This document shows positions 1 through 9,239 of a stretch of DNA of 64,000 nucleotides, piece by piece. Source of the DNA: Acuticoccus mangrovi. GTDB taxonomy: Bacteria; Pseudomonadota; Alphaproteobacteria; Rhizobiales; Amorphaceae. Position 1 is the first letter of the stretch. Each line of letters begins with the position of its first letter. The position numbers and the translations under genes were made by a program. A model generated the notes under the pieces. It was not told the origin of the DNA, made no database searches, and saw only the letters and a program-made list of their open reading frames with translations. The stretch spans positions 114,878-178,877 of the forward strand of contig NZ_JAEKJA010000009.1 in NCBI RefSeq assembly GCF_016411865.1. Reading direction: 5' to 3'.

Positions 1-26
1 TCATGAAGGCCAACTCGTCCGACTGA
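1..26 (+). CDS. Possible 3' end of an upstream gene (partial)
   Basis: The window opens inside a reading frame that ends in TGA at 24-26, with last residues M-K-A-N-S-S-D. In Hyphomicrobiales the gene before the MerR-like regulator that follows is usually ihfA (integration host factor alpha), so this may be its tail. That is inference from gene order; seven residues cannot identify the protein. Confidence 0.25.
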
Positions 27-69
27 CTGACAGCGCCGGGAAATGGCCGGCGGAGAGCCGGAGGGCGCG

Positions 70-564
70 ATGGGGAAGGCTGGCGCAGGCGAGGAGACGG
101 GCTCGGGCCGCGCCATCATCACCGCCGGCCGTCTGGCGACCCTCCTCGGCGTGCCGGTGTCGATCCTCGCCTATCTGGAGGCGCGCGTTCCTGAGATCCG
201 GGCGCTGGTGGAAGGGCGCGAGCGCGTCTATCGCGCCAAGGATGCGGTGCTCCTCGCGGGTCTTTCCGAGCTTCTTTACGGCGAGGGTCTGTCGTTCCGC
301 GAGGTCGTGGAGCTGATGCGCTCCGGCGGCCGGCAGAAGATCGTGGAGCGTGGGAGGCGCCGTCTCGCCGGGGCGCTCGGACCGGCGCGCAGCACCCCGC
401 GCGCCGGCGAGCGCCGCGCGATCCCGCCCGATGCGATGGTCCGCCCCAAGGGGCTGCAGCCGGTCAACGGGACGGGACACCGTACGCCGGCGCTCTCGCG
501 CGAAGCGGCGTCGGTGCTGTCGGAGCTGATGGAATGCGTGCGGCTGTTGGAGGCCGCGCGGTAG
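70..564 (+). CDS. MerR-family-like transcriptional regulator
   Basis: A 164-residue protein with a MerR-type winged helix near the N-terminus: the segment ITAGRLATLLGVPVSILAYLE (roughly residues 16-36) is followed by a wing and Y-R-A-K-D. The C-terminal half is basic and low in complexity, with no recognisable effector domain. In rhizobial genomes a short MerR-like gene commonly follows ihfA, which fits its position here. The ATG at 70 is chosen because GGAGGG lies 4-5 bases upstream; the in-frame ATG at 43 has no convincing ribosome-binding site. The DNA target and effector are unknown. It converges on lexA, and no terminator is visible in the 100-bp gap. Confidence 0.7.
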   Translation: MGKAGAGEETGSGRAIITAGRLATLLGVPVSILAYLEARVPEIRALVEGRERVYRAKDAVLLAGLSELLYGEGLSFREVVELMRSGGRQKIVERGRRRLAGALGPARSTPRAGERRAIPPDAMVRPKGLQPVNGTGHRTPALSREAASVLSELMECVRLLEAAR

Positions 565-665
565 GGCGACGCGGCGGCAGGGTAGCGACGCGCGGGCTGT
601 GGCGCGACGGTGCGACGTGAGGGCGCCGGAGACGCCCGGCGGCTGCGAAGTTGGTCTGGCGCGCT

Positions 666-1397
666 CTAGTAGTGGCGGAGGAGGGCCGTCAGGCGGCCTT
701 GGATACGCACGCGGTCGGCACCGAAGATGCGCGTTTCGTAGTCCGGATTGGCCGCCTCCAGCGCGATGGTGTTGCCGCGCTTGCGCAGGCGCTTCAGCGT
801 AGCCTCCTCCTCGTCGATCAGCGCCACGACGATCTCGCCCGTGTCCGCCTGGTCGGTGCGGCGGATGACCACCGTGTCACCGTCGTGGATGCCCGCGTCG
901 ATCATCGAATCGCCCTGCACCTCGAGAGCGAAATGTTCGCCGGGGCCCAGCATGTCCGCCGGCAGGTGGATCGCATGGGTCTTGTGCTGGATCGCCTCGA
1001 TGGCGACGCCGGCGGCGATGCGGCCCATCACCGGAATGTCGATCACGTCGTGGGCGGCGGCGACCGGGCGCAGGGGCGGGCGGCGGAACTCGCGGCTCCC
1101 GTCGAAGCCGATCGGCCGGCTCGGACCCTCGATCACCGATGGGGAGAAGCCGCGGCTGCGGACGGGCGGATCGGCCGACACCGAGTCCGGCAGGCGCAGC
1201 ACTTCCAGCGCGCGGGCCCGGTTGGGCAGGCGGCGGATGAACCCGCGCTCCTCCAGCGCCGTGATGAGGCGGTGAATGCCCGACTTCGACTTGAGATCGA
1301 GCGCGTCCTTCATCTCTTCGAACGAGGGTGGCACGCCGGTGCTGCTCATCCGCTCGTGAATGAACATCAGAAGATCATACTGCTTCTTGGTGAGCAT
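666..1397 (-). CDS. lexA: LexA SOS repressor
   Basis: Represses the SOS regulon and is cleaved autocatalytically when RecA is activated by DNA damage. The 243-residue protein starts [17 protein letters not shown], which opens the N-terminal winged helix. The C-terminal S24 peptidase domain has the Ala-Gly scissile bond (GRIAAGVAI), the catalytic serine in QGDSMID and the catalytic lysine in ATLKRL. An in-frame extension to 1481 exists, but the conserved N-terminus places the start at 1397. The gene lies downstream of moeA in the same order seen in other rhizobia (trpD-trpC-moaC-moeA-lexA). An SOS box about 85 bp upstream indicates autoregulation. All catalytic residues are present. Confidence 0.97.
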   Translation of the reverse strand: MLTKKQYDLLMFIHERMSSTGVPPSFEEMKDALDLKSKSGIHRLITALEERGFIRRLPNRARALEVLRLPDSVSADPPVRSRGFSPSVIEGPSRPIGFDGSREFRRPPLRPVAAAHDVIDIPVMGRIAAGVAIEAIQHKTHAIHLPADMLGPGEHFALEVQGDSMIDAGIHDGDTVVIRRTDQADTGEIVVALIDEEEATLKRLRKRGNTIALEAANPDYETRIFGADRVRIQGRLTALLRHY

Positions 1398-1481
1398 GGC
1401 TCGCGACGGTCCCGTTATGGCGCGGTCAGCGCGTTGCAGGTTTGCGAATCGTTTCCCTCGATTCGCTGAACACCTATACAC

Positions 1482-1496
1482 GTTCGTCGTGTGTTC
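1482..1496 (-). promoter_or_regulatory. LexA operator (SOS box, GTTC-N7-GTTC)
   Basis: GTTC at 1482-1485 and GTTC at 1493-1496 are separated by exactly seven bases. This is the known alphaproteobacterial LexA recognition pattern, a direct repeat unlike the enterobacterial palindrome. It sits in the 147-bp gap between moeA and lexA, upstream of the lexA start, and so is best read as the autoregulatory operator. Confidence 0.8.
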
Positions 1497-1544
1497 TACA
1501 ACCCCTGGCTGGAGGCGGCCGCATACTCGCGTGGCCGCGAACGC

Positions 1545-2714
1545 CTAGAGAGGCAGATATTCGCAGGGGCTCCCTGCTTCAGCCGGCGGTGCACCAGGCG
1601 GACGCACCAGAAGAACTTCGGCCCGGGACAGAATCGAGAGCATCGAGGAATCCTGCACCTCGAAGGGGTTGATCCGCCCGTCCACTACCTGCGCGCGCAT
1701 ATGGTCGCGGCGGGGTCCGTTCTGCGGCACGTCGGCGCCGAGGATGCCGGCGAGCGGCTGCGGCCCCGGCGAGGCGACCCCCTGCAGCGCCTCCACCAGC
1801 GGCACCAGAAAGAGGAGGGCGCACACCACGCTGGAGACCGGATTGCCGGGCAGGCCGAGCACCAGCGGGTCGGAGGCGAACATCAAGGGCTTGCCCGGGC
1901 GGATCGCGACGCGCCAGAAGTCGATGGCAATGCCGAGATCGGCGAGGGCGGGGCGGACGAGGTCGTGGTCCCCCACCGACGCGCCGCCGAGGGTCACGAG
2001 AATGTCGGCGGTGCTGAGGCCGGCCCGGGCGCGGGCGACGATCTCGGACCGAATGTCTGGCGCGATGCCGAGGTCGATGGCTTCGGCGCCCGCCGCCGCG
2101 ACCATCGCCGACAGGGTAGGGGTGACGGAGGCGACGATCTGGTCGGGCCCAGTCGGCTCGCCGGGCGAGACGAGCTCGTCGCCCGTCGCGAGGAAGGCGA
2201 CGCGGGGACGGCGGACCACCTCGAGCCGGGCGTGGCCGCCCGCCCCGGCGAGGGCGAGATGGCGCGGCGCGAGCCGGGTTCCGGCCGGCAGCAGCGTGCC
2301 CCCCGCCTGAAAATCGAGTCCCATCGGGCGAATGTGGGCGCCGACCTCGACGGTGTCGGTGGCGGTGAGGAGGTCGCCGTCGCGCTGCGCGTCCTCCTGG
2401 ATCAACACGGTGTCGGCGCCGTCGGGCACCGGGGCGCCGGTGAAGATGCGCACCGCTTCGCCCTTGCCGAGCGCGCCGTCGTGGCGGCGTCCGGCGACGG
2501 ATTCGCCGACGACCCGGAGCGGTCCGTCGGCGAGGTCGGCGGCGCGCAGGGCATAGCCGTCCATCGCCGAGGCGGCGAAAGGGGGTTGGGTGCGCAGCGC
2601 GGGCAGCGGGGCGGCGAGCGTGCGGCCCGCGGCGTCGGCGAGTGCGACCGTCTCGGTCGGCAGCGTCGCGGCGGCGGCGAACAGCCGCTCGCGGGCCTCG
2701 TCCACGCTGATCAT
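1545..2714 (-). CDS. moeA: Molybdopterin molybdenumtransferase MoeA
   Basis: Inserts molybdate into adenylylated molybdopterin in the last step of Mo-cofactor synthesis. The 389-residue protein has the MoeA layout: N-terminal linker helix, domain with S-A-M-D-G-Y-A-L and [18 protein letters not shown] segments, central MoCF-like domain ([36 protein letters not shown]), and a C-terminal beta domain. The start ([11 protein letters not shown]) overlaps the stop of the upstream trpC-moaC gene by ATGA, so translation is probably coupled. Length and motifs are normal. Its pairing with a MoaC domain in the gene just upstream puts two steps of the same cofactor pathway in one transcript. Confidence 0.96.
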   Translation of the reverse strand: MISVDEARERLFAAAATLPTETVALADAAGRTLAAPLPALRTQPPFAASAMDGYALRAADLADGPLRVVGESVAGRRHDGALGKGEAVRIFTGAPVPDGADTVLIQEDAQRDGDLLTATDTVEVGAHIRPMGLDFQAGGTLLPAGTRLAPRHLALAGAGGHARLEVVRRPRVAFLATGDELVSPGEPTGPDQIVASVTPTLSAMVAAAGAEAIDLGIAPDIRSEIVARARAGLSTADILVTLGGASVGDHDLVRPALADLGIAIDFWRVAIRPGKPLMFASDPLVLGLPGNPVSSVVCALLFLVPLVEALQGVASPGPQPLAGILGADVPQNGPRRDHMRAQVVDGRINPFEVQDSSMLSILSRAEVLLVRPPGAPPAEAGSPCEYLPL

Positions 2715-3982
2715 CGTGCGGCGCGCCATTCGCCGGAGCGGCCGCCCGACTTTTCCAGGAGCCGGATCGGACCGATCTCCATCCCCCGATCGATCGCCTT
2801 CGCCATGTCGTAGAGGGTGAGGCAGGCGGCGGACACAGCGGTGAGCGCTTCCATCTCGACGCCGGTCTTGCCGGTGGTCGTGGCGCGGGCGGTGACGCGG
2901 TAGCCGGGCAGATCCGCGTCGGCGACGAGATCCACCGACACCGAATCGAGCGGCAGCGGATGGCAGAGCGGAATGATGTCCGCAGTCTTCTTCGACGCCA
3001 TGATTCCCGCAATGCGCGAGACGGCGAGCACGTCGCCCTTCTTCACGTTGCCGGCCTCGATGGCGGTGAGGGTGGCGGGCGCCATTCTCACGCATCCCTC
3101 GGCCACCGCCACGCGCTGGCTGACCGCCTTCTCACCGACGTCGACCATGCGCGCCGCACCTGCCGCGTCGAGATGGGTGAGGCCGCCGCCGAGGAGGGCG
3201 CGGGTCGCGGCGGCGACGTCGTCCTGGCGCATCAGGCTCTCGCCGACGAGGAAGGCGGCGCAGCCGGAGCGCTGCAGGCGCACCACCTCGGCGTTGGTGG
3301 CGATGCCGGACTCGGCGATGAGGAGGCGATCGGGCGGCACCAGGGGGGCGAGGCGCTCGGTGACGGCGATGTCGGTCTCGAACGTCCTGAGGTCGCGATT
3401 GTTGACGCCGATGAGGGGGGAGGGAAGGGCGAGGGCGCGCTCGAGATCGCGCTCGTCGTGGACCTCCAGGAGGGCGGCCATGCCGACGGCGCCGGCGGCC
3501 TCCACCAGCGCACGGGCGAGGCGATCGTCGACCGCGGTCATGATGACGAGGATGCAGTCCGCCCCCCACACGCGCGCCTGCCAGACCTGCTCGGGGACGT
3601 ACATGAAGTCCTTGCGCAGCACCGGCAGCGTGCAGGCCTCGCGCGCCGCCCTCAGGTACTCCGGCGCGCCCTGGAAGGAGGGACCGTCGGTGAGCACCGA
3701 AAGGCAGCTCGCGCCCCCCGCGGCGTAGGCGCGCGCGAGCGCGGGCGGGTCGAAGTCGGCGCGGATGAGGCCCTTCGACGGGCTCGCCTTCTTGATCTCG
3801 GCGATGAGGCCCGGCCGCCCTGCCGCGGCCGCCGCCCGCAGCGCGCCGACGAAATCGCGCGGCGGCGGCGCGGCGTCGGCGCGAACGCGCCAGAGGGCGG
3901 CGTCCTCGACGAGGCGCGCGTCGGCGATCTCATCGCGCTTGTAGGCCTCGATGCGGGCGAGAATGTCGGGCGGTGAGTCCAT
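2711..3982 (-). CDS. trpC-moaC: TrpC-MoaC fusion: indole-3-glycerol-phosphate synthase / cyclic pyranopterin monophosphate synthase
   Basis: One 423-residue reading frame joins two unrelated enzymes. Residues 1 to about 267 are a complete TrpC (tryptophan pathway): [35 protein letters not shown] and VGESLMR are all present. Residues 268-423 are a complete MoaC (Mo-cofactor pathway) starting LTHLDAAG, with [28 protein letters not shown] and EKSGGRSG. Between them lie only three glycines, with no stop codon and no separate moaC start. In relatives these are two adjacent genes. The start overlaps the trpD stop by one base (TGATG) and the end overlaps moeA by ATGA. An internal ATG at 3231-3229 could give a separate MoaC with a short extension, which cannot be excluded. 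Both domain assignments are firm; co-function as one polypeptide is inferred. Confidence 0.93.
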   Translation of the reverse strand: MDSPPDILARIEAYKRDEIADARLVEDAALWRVRADAAPPPRDFVGALRAAAAAGRPGLIAEIKKASPSKGLIRADFDPPALARAYAAGGASCLSVLTDGPSFQGAPEYLRAAREACTLPVLRKDFMYVPEQVWQARVWGADCILVIMTAVDDRLARALVEAAGAVGMAALLEVHDERDLERALALPSPLIGVNNRDLRTFETDIAVTERLAPLVPPDRLLIAESGIATNAEVVRLQRSGCAAFLVGESLMRQDDVAAATRALLGGGLTHLDAAGAARMVDVGEKAVSQRVAVAEGCVRMAPATLTAIEAGNVKKGDVLAVSRIAGIMASKKTADIIPLCHPLPLDSVSVDLVADADLPGYRVTARATTTGKTGVEMEALTAVSAACLTLYDMAKAIDRGMEIGPIRLLEKSGGRSGEWRAAR

Positions 3983-5004
3983 CAGGGAGCAACAGCCTGG
4001 GAGACGGCGACGAGGGCGTCGAGGCGACGCTCGGCCGCCCCTTCGTCGAGAAGCTTTTGGGCGAGCACGACGCCTTCGGCAAGCCCCTCCACCTTCTCCG
4101 CGACGACGAGGGCGCCGGCGGCGTTGAGGCAGGCGATGTCGCGATAGGGTCCGGGCTTGCCGGCGAGGACGGCACGCAGGGCCGCCGCGTTGTGGGCCCC
4201 GTCGCCGCCGACGAGCGCGTCGAGCGGCACGGTGGCAAGCCCCACGTCGGCCGGGTCGACGGTGAAGGACCGCACCGTGCCGTTCTCCACCGCGGTCACG
4301 TCGGTGGGGCCGACGGTGCTCATCTCGTCGAGCCCGCCGGCGCCGTGGACCACCCAGGCGCGGCTCGTGTCGAGCGTCGCCAGCACCTCCGCGATCGGCT
4401 CCACCCACTCGCGCGCGAAGACGCCGACGAGCTGGCGGTCGACACCGGCCGGATTGGAGAGGGGGCCGAGGAGGTTGAACACCGTGCGCGTGCCGAGCTC
4501 CACCCGCGCCGGCCCCACGTGCTTCATCGCCGCATGGTGGGCGGGGGCGAACATGAAGCCGATGCCGGCCTTCTCGATGCAGGCCGCGATGCCGATCGGC
4601 GACAGGTCGATGCGCACGCCGAGCGCCACCAGCACGTCGGCCGCGCCGGACTTCGAGGACAGGGCGCGGTTGCCGTGCTTGGCGACGGGCACGCCGGCGG
4701 CCGCCACGATGAAGGCGGCGCAGGTCGAGACGTTGTAGGTGCCCGAGGCATCGCCGCCGGTGCCGACGATGTCGATGGCGTCGGCGGGGGCCGTCACCCG
4801 CGTCATCTTGGAGCGCATCACCTCCACGGCGCCGGCGATCTCGTCGACCGTCTCGCCGCGCACGCGCATCGCCATCAACAGCCCGCCGATCTGGGCGGGG
4901 GTGGCCTCGCCCGACATCAGCACCTCGAACGCCTCGGACGCCTCGTCGCGGCTCAGACGATCACCGGCCGCCGCCTTGGCGATGAGGGATTTCAGGCTCG
5001 CCAT
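3982..5004 (-). CDS. trpD: Anthranilate phosphoribosyltransferase
   Basis: Transfers phosphoribose from PRPP to anthranilate, the second step of tryptophan synthesis. The 340-residue protein carries the PRPP loop [17 protein letters not shown], the [17 protein letters not shown] segment and the anthranilate-site block around [16 protein letters not shown] and [11 protein letters not shown]. The start is [18 protein letters not shown]; the frame runs on upstream to 5163 but that extension is low-complexity and overlaps the preceding gene. Its stop overlaps the start of trpC-moaC by one base. trpE/trpG are not in this window. Confidence 0.96.
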   Translation of the reverse strand: MASLKSLIAKAAAGDRLSRDEASEAFEVLMSGEATPAQIGGLLMAMRVRGETVDEIAGAVEVMRSKMTRVTAPADAIDIVGTGGDASGTYNVSTCAAFIVAAAGVPVAKHGNRALSSKSGAADVLVALGVRIDLSPIGIAACIEKAGIGFMFAPAHHAAMKHVGPARVELGTRTVFNLLGPLSNPAGVDRQLVGVFAREWVEPIAEVLATLDTSRAWVVHGAGGLDEMSTVGPTDVTAVENGTVRSFTVDPADVGLATVPLDALVGGDGAHNAAALRAVLAGKPGPYRDIACLNAAGALVVAEKVEGLAEGVVLAQKLLDEGAAERRLDALVAVSQAVAP

Positions 5005-5032
5005 CACGCGACCTTCCGCATCGTCGTCATCG

Positions 5033-6919
5033 TCAGGATCCCGCCCGGTCGAGGCCGACGATGCTGTTGATGACCGTCGGGTTCTGCGTCGCGCCGACCT
5101 CCTGCTGCCAGCCGTTGAGGAAGCCGAGGAGGAGGGCGGTGCCCATCCCGTCGTCGAGGGCACGGCGGATCTGCTGGAGATCGGCGGCCCCCTCGAAGAA
5201 GGCGGGCTCGTTCACCTCGGTCACCTTGAGGACCACCTGGGCAAAGTCCCCCGTCATCACGAGGTCGACGTGGCCGAGCGGACCCTCGAACGCGGCGGCC
5301 GAGGCCGGCTGCGGCAGCCCTTCGGGCGGCTTACCCTGCGAGAAGGGTTCGCTCACCTGCGCCTCGGCGCCATATTCGGCGGCGACCTCTTCGACGCTCG
5401 CGCCCTCGCGCACCTTCTTCTCCGCCTCTTCGGCCACCGCCTCGATGCGCTTGGCCTTCTCCGCCTCGGTCCAGGCGAAGCGGACGTCGCCCTCGACCTT
5501 CTCGAAGGGCTGATCGGCGGCCTCCTTCACGCTGTCGACCTGTACCCAGATGGTGGCGTCGCCGTCCTCCACCGGGCTCGCGTCGTCGCCCGGCGCATCG
5601 CTGAAGGCCTCGGTGAGGACGGTCTCCTTGGCCGGGATGTCGACGGGGGCGCCGTCCTCGCCGAAGCCCTGGCGGCTGACATAGGAGATCGTCGCGACGG
5701 GCAGGTCGAACCGGTCGCCGATCTCGGCGACGCTGGCGCCGCCCGCGACGGCGTCCTCGACGTTCGCGACGAGGGTGCGCATCTGATCGTGTGCCTCCTC
5801 AAGGGCGAGCTCCTGGCGAATCTCGCCCTCCACCTCCTCGAACGGGCGCTTTTGCGCCGGCACGATCTCGCTGACGCGCACGAGCACCGGGCCGAAGCGT
5901 CCGTCGACGGCGGCCGCACCCTTCACGTCGAGCGAGAAGGCGGCGTCGGCGACGGCGGGGTCGACGAGGGCGGAGCGCTCCACGAGGCCGAGATCGACGT
6001 CGGCGAACTTGCGGTCGAGCTCGGAGAGGATCGCGGCGAAGGCGACGCCATCGTTGAGTGCGGCGGCGGCCTTCTCGGCGAGCGCCTTGTCGCTGAGCAC
6101 GATCTGCTGGACATGGCGGCGCTCTCCGGTGCCGTAGGCGCCCGACGCCTCGTAGGCGCGGCGCACGGCGTCGGCGCTCACCTCGGCGGGCTTGGCAAGG
6201 GCCTCCGGGCTCAGCGTGACGGTGGAGAAGCTGCGCCGCTCCGGCGAGCGAAACTCGGCCTGATGCTCGTCGTAGAACGCTTTCAGCGTGTCCTCGTCGG
6301 GGTCGGGGATCGCGTCGATCATCGAGTCGTCGACGGTGAACCAGGTCACCCGGCGGGTCTGGTTGGCGTAGCGGTTGAACGCCTCGAGGTAGGGCGTCGG
6401 CGCGGTGACGCCGCCGACGACGCCGTTCACCCACATCTCCTGCGCCGCGGCGTCGCGCTGCAGCTCGATGAAGTCGGCCTCGTTGTAGCCGTTCTCGGCC
6501 ATCAGGCGGTTGAAGCGGGCGCGGCTGAAATTGCCGTCGGGGCCGGCGAAGGCCCTGTTCTCGCGGATGCGGCTCGCGAGCGTGTCGTCGCCGAGGTCGA
6601 CGCCGAGGGCGTGGGCCGCGTCGACCTGCAGCGCTTCGGAGACGAGGCTGTTCAGCACCTGCTGCGGTAGGCCGATCGCCTGCGCCTGGCTCGGGGTGAT
6701 CGGGCTGCCGAGCTGCTGCGATAGCCGGTTCGCCTGCGCCTGATAGACGCGGGCGAAGTCCTGCGCGCTCACCGGCGTGCTGCCGACGCGGGCGACCTCG
6801 GTCGGGTTGACCTGGTTGACGAAGCCGGAAATGCCCCACACGGCGAAGGAGAGGACGAGGATGATGATGAGGATCTTCGCGAAGATCCCTTTCGATCCGC
6901 GCCGGAGTGCGTTGAGCAT
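5033..6919 (-). CDS. PpiD-like periplasmic peptidyl-prolyl isomerase / chaperone
   Basis: A 628-residue membrane-anchored SurA/PpiD-type protein. It opens [17 protein letters not shown] followed by one transmembrane helix (about residues 13-33), then a large periplasmic region with a SurA_N-like segment and a parvulin-like region around residues 255-360. The parvulin core looks degenerate: the usual H-I-L start is HVQQIVL and the G-G-x-L-G turn is missing. It may therefore act mainly as a chaperone for proteins leaving the Sec channel. The rhizobial neighbourhood trpD-ppiD with divergent tpiA is conserved. The gap to trpD is 28 bp. Confidence 0.88.
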   Translation of the reverse strand: MLNALRRGSKGIFAKILIIILVLSFAVWGISGFVNQVNPTEVARVGSTPVSAQDFARVYQAQANRLSQQLGSPITPSQAQAIGLPQQVLNSLVSEALQVDAAHALGVDLGDDTLASRIRENRAFAGPDGNFSRARFNRLMAENGYNEADFIELQRDAAAQEMWVNGVVGGVTAPTPYLEAFNRYANQTRRVTWFTVDDSMIDAIPDPDEDTLKAFYDEHQAEFRSPERRSFSTVTLSPEALAKPAEVSADAVRRAYEASGAYGTGERRHVQQIVLSDKALAEKAAAALNDGVAFAAILSELDRKFADVDLGLVERSALVDPAVADAAFSLDVKGAAAVDGRFGPVLVRVSEIVPAQKRPFEEVEGEIRQELALEEAHDQMRTLVANVEDAVAGGASVAEIGDRFDLPVATISYVSRQGFGEDGAPVDIPAKETVLTEAFSDAPGDDASPVEDGDATIWVQVDSVKEAADQPFEKVEGDVRFAWTEAEKAKRIEAVAEEAEKKVREGASVEEVAAEYGAEAQVSEPFSQGKPPEGLPQPASAAAFEGPLGHVDLVMTGDFAQVVLKVTEVNEPAFFEGAADLQQIRRALDDGMGTALLLGFLNGWQQEVGATQNPTVINSIVGLDRAGS

Positions 6920-7029
6920 AATGAACTGGGCTTTGCTGTGGTTGTTCGGCGAACCCGCTGTTCCGCAGGCACGGCGATGATAAGAAGGGCAAAGAGTGCC
7001 CGCAAGGCACGCAAGGGAAAGGGCACGGG

Positions 7030-7770
7030 ATGCTAATCGCTGGCAACTGGAAAATGAATGGCGACCCGTCCTCGATGGACGAATTCGGCCGCATGATCGC
7101 CAGGGCGCCGGAGGCGACGGCTCGTGGGGTGGACCTGATCGTCTGCCCCCCGGCCATCTTGATCGCGAAGTTCGTCGACCGGGCGACGGTGTCGAAGATC
7201 GGGATCGGCGGCCAGGACTGCCACGCCGAGCCGAAAGGGGCGCACACCGGCGACATCTCCGCCGAAATGCTGGCCGCCTGCGGGGCGACGGCGGTGATCG
7301 TCGGCCACTCCGAGCGCCGCACCGACCACGGCGAGACCGACGAGATGGTCGGCAAGAAGGCGCTCGCGGCGCAGCGGGCGGGCCTCACCGCCATCGTGTG
7401 CGTCGGCGAGACCGAGGCCGAGCGTGACGCCGGCGAGGCGGAGGCGGTGGTGGGCCGCCAGCTCGCGGGCTCGCTGCCCGAAGGGCTCGACCCGGCGCGA
7501 CTCGTGGTCGCTTACGAGCCGGTCTGGGCGATCGGCACCGGCCGCACCCCCTCGCTCGACGACATCGCGGCGATGCACGCCTTCATCCGCGCGACGCTCA
7601 CGGCCCGCTTCCCGGAGACGCCCGTGCAAATCCTCTATGGCGGGTCGGTAAAACCCTCCAATGCCGCCGAGATCCTCGCGGTGGAGAATGTCGACGGGGC
7701 CCTCGTGGGCGGCGCCAGCCTCAAGGCCGACGACTATCTCGGCATCGCCCTCGCGGCGCCCGCCGCCTGA
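7030..7770 (+). CDS. tpiA: Triosephosphate isomerase
   Basis: Interconverts glyceraldehyde-3-phosphate and dihydroxyacetone phosphate. The 246-residue protein has the catalytic lysine in GNWKMNG, the catalytic histidine in GHSERR, the catalytic glutamate in [11 protein letters not shown] and the phosphate loop YGGSVKPSN. The start ATG at 7030 gives a slightly short N-terminus ([11 protein letters not shown]); the family usually has a few more residues. It is divergent from the PpiD-like gene with 110 bp between them. Its last 37 bases overlap the convergent ceramidase-like gene. secG, often next to tpiA, is not here. Confidence 0.96.
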   Translation: MLIAGNWKMNGDPSSMDEFGRMIARAPEATARGVDLIVCPPAILIAKFVDRATVSKIGIGGQDCHAEPKGAHTGDISAEMLAACGATAVIVGHSERRTDHGETDEMVGKKALAAQRAGLTAIVCVGETEAERDAGEAEAVVGRQLAGSLPEGLDPARLVVAYEPVWAIGTGRTPSLDDIAAMHAFIRATLTARFPETPVQILYGGSVKPSNAAEILAVENVDGALVGGASLKADDYLGIALAAPAA

Positions 7771-8423
7771 GGCCTTCCGAACCGCACCATCGCGATCAGC
7801 AGATAGCCGAGCAGCAACCCGTTCAGCGTGTGCCACAGGAAGTGGGTGCCGATGGGGAGCGCTGCGCATACCGCCATGTCGACGGTGCGGAAGGTGAGCG
7901 AGACGGCGAAGATCGCCGCGGCGACGATCAGCGCGCCACCCGGTCCGCGTCGCCCCGAAAGGACGAGGGCGACGCCGACCAGGAGGAGGGCGGCGAGCGG
8001 CGGCAAATAGCCTTCCGAGCCGTTGAGCGAGACGCCCGCCCGGTCGAGGAGGGCGCCGCCGGCGACCGAGAAGACGATGAACCCCACCGTCGCCGCGCCG
8101 GCGGCCCACCAGGCGATCCCCACGAAGCGCCGCATCGCGAGTGCGAAATAGGTGAGGATGAAGAGCTGGATCGGCACGATGTCGGCGAACGCCGCCCACC
8201 GCGTCGCCACGGTGTGGAACAGGAAGGAGCCCACACCGACGGCGAGGGTGATCGCGACGAGCACGGCGAGCGGCCAGTCGAGCGATCTGCGCCGCAGAGC
8301 CACACGCAGCGCCACGAGGGCCGCCACCACGAAGGCGGCGTTGGTGACGGCGTTGAGCGGCTCGGCCCAGAACTCGGGGCCCAGCCGCTCGCAGTAGTTG
8401 TCGATGGCGGCGTTCCAGTCCAC
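7734..8423 (-). CDS. Ceramidase-like membrane hydrolase (CREST superfamily)
   Basis: A 229-residue multi-pass membrane protein related to alkaline ceramidases. The opening [25 protein letters not shown] is typical of the family. The probable metal site is visible: serine and histidine in GSFLFHT, aspartate in FADIVPI, and paired histidines in GTHFLWH near the C-terminus. About seven hydrophobic helices are present. The GTG start at 8423 is chosen because GGAGG lies five bases upstream; the frame stays open to 8534 but that part looks non-coding. The gene overlaps tpiA tail to tail and follows the GST gene by 61 bp on the same strand. The substrate is unknown and ceramide hydrolysis is only a family-level guess. 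Confidence 0.8.
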   Translation of the reverse strand: MDWNAAIDNYCERLGPEFWAEPLNAVTNAAFVVAALVALRVALRRRSLDWPLAVLVAITLAVGVGSFLFHTVATRWAAFADIVPIQLFILTYFALAMRRFVGIAWWAAGAATVGFIVFSVAGGALLDRAGVSLNGSEGYLPPLAALLLVGVALVLSGRRGPGGALIVAAAIFAVSLTFRTVDMAVCAALPIGTHFLWHTLNGLLLGYLLIAMVRFGRPQAAGAARAMPR

Positions 8424-8484
8424 GGCGTCCTCCGCGAGCGGTCCCCGAGCCGGCCGGGACGGTCCGAAGGGTGGTCTCTGTGGC

Positions 8485-9099
8485 TCAGTCGGTCCGCCCG
8501 GCGAGGCTATCGTCGATCGACCGCGCCCGCACATAGGCCGGGCGCGCCGTCATCCGCGCGATCATCTCGGTGAAGGCGGGGCGGGGCTCCACGATCTTCA
8601 TCAAGATCCCGAAGGTGATCTGGGCGCCGAGATAGAGGTCGGCGGCGGTGAAGTGGTCGCCGGCGAGATAGGGCCCGTCGGACAGCGCCCGTTCCACCAC
8701 ATCGAGCGTCCGGTCGACCGTGCCGTAGCCGAGCATCCGCTCCTTGTCCGGCTGCTCCTGATGGAGGGCGCGGGCGGTGACGGCGGCCTCCAGCGGCCCG
8801 GCCGCGAAGAACAGCCAGCGATAATAGGCGCCCCGCTCGCCCGGAGGCGGCGCGAGGCCGGCGTCGGGAAAGGCGTCGGCGAGGTAGGCGCAGATCGCGG
8901 CCAACTCCGTCACCACCGTGTCGTGATGGCGCAGGGCCGGCACCTTGCCCATCGGGTTCACCGCCAAATATTCCGGTGCCTTCATCGTCGTGTCATAGTC
9001 GAGCACGACGGTCGAATAGTCGGCGCCGATTTCCTCAAGCATCCAGCGGGCGGTGCGCCCGCGCGAGAGGGGATTCGTGTAGAGGATCAGATCGCCCAT
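8485..9099 (-). CDS. Glutathione S-transferase family protein
   Basis: A 204-residue GST with an N-terminal thioredoxin-fold domain (LILYTNPLSRGRTARWML, then NPMGKVPAL and VTELAAICAYLADAF, the glutathione gamma-glutamyl site) and an all-helical C-terminal domain (YLAGDHFTAADLYLG). The likely catalytic Ser/Tyr lies in the first loop. The substrate cannot be predicted. It is transcribed leftward, probably together with the ceramidase-like gene, and diverges from a methyltransferase gene across a 140-bp gap. Confidence 0.92.
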   Translation of the reverse strand: MGDLILYTNPLSRGRTARWMLEEIGADYSTVVLDYDTTMKAPEYLAVNPMGKVPALRHHDTVVTELAAICAYLADAFPDAGLAPPPGERGAYYRWLFFAAGPLEAAVTARALHQEQPDKERMLGYGTVDRTLDVVERALSDGPYLAGDHFTAADLYLGAQITFGILMKIVEPRPAFTEMIARMTARPAYVRARSIDDSLAGRTD

Positions 9100-9239
9100 C
9101 GCGCGGCTCCTTCGGCGTCACAATGGCGCGAATCTAATGCGTCGAGCACCGGTCGGCGAGATTCATTGTGCCGCATCGGTTCCATATCTGGCACGGGCTG
9201 CTAAATCATAGGCTATCTCAACAGGACAAGGAGCACACG

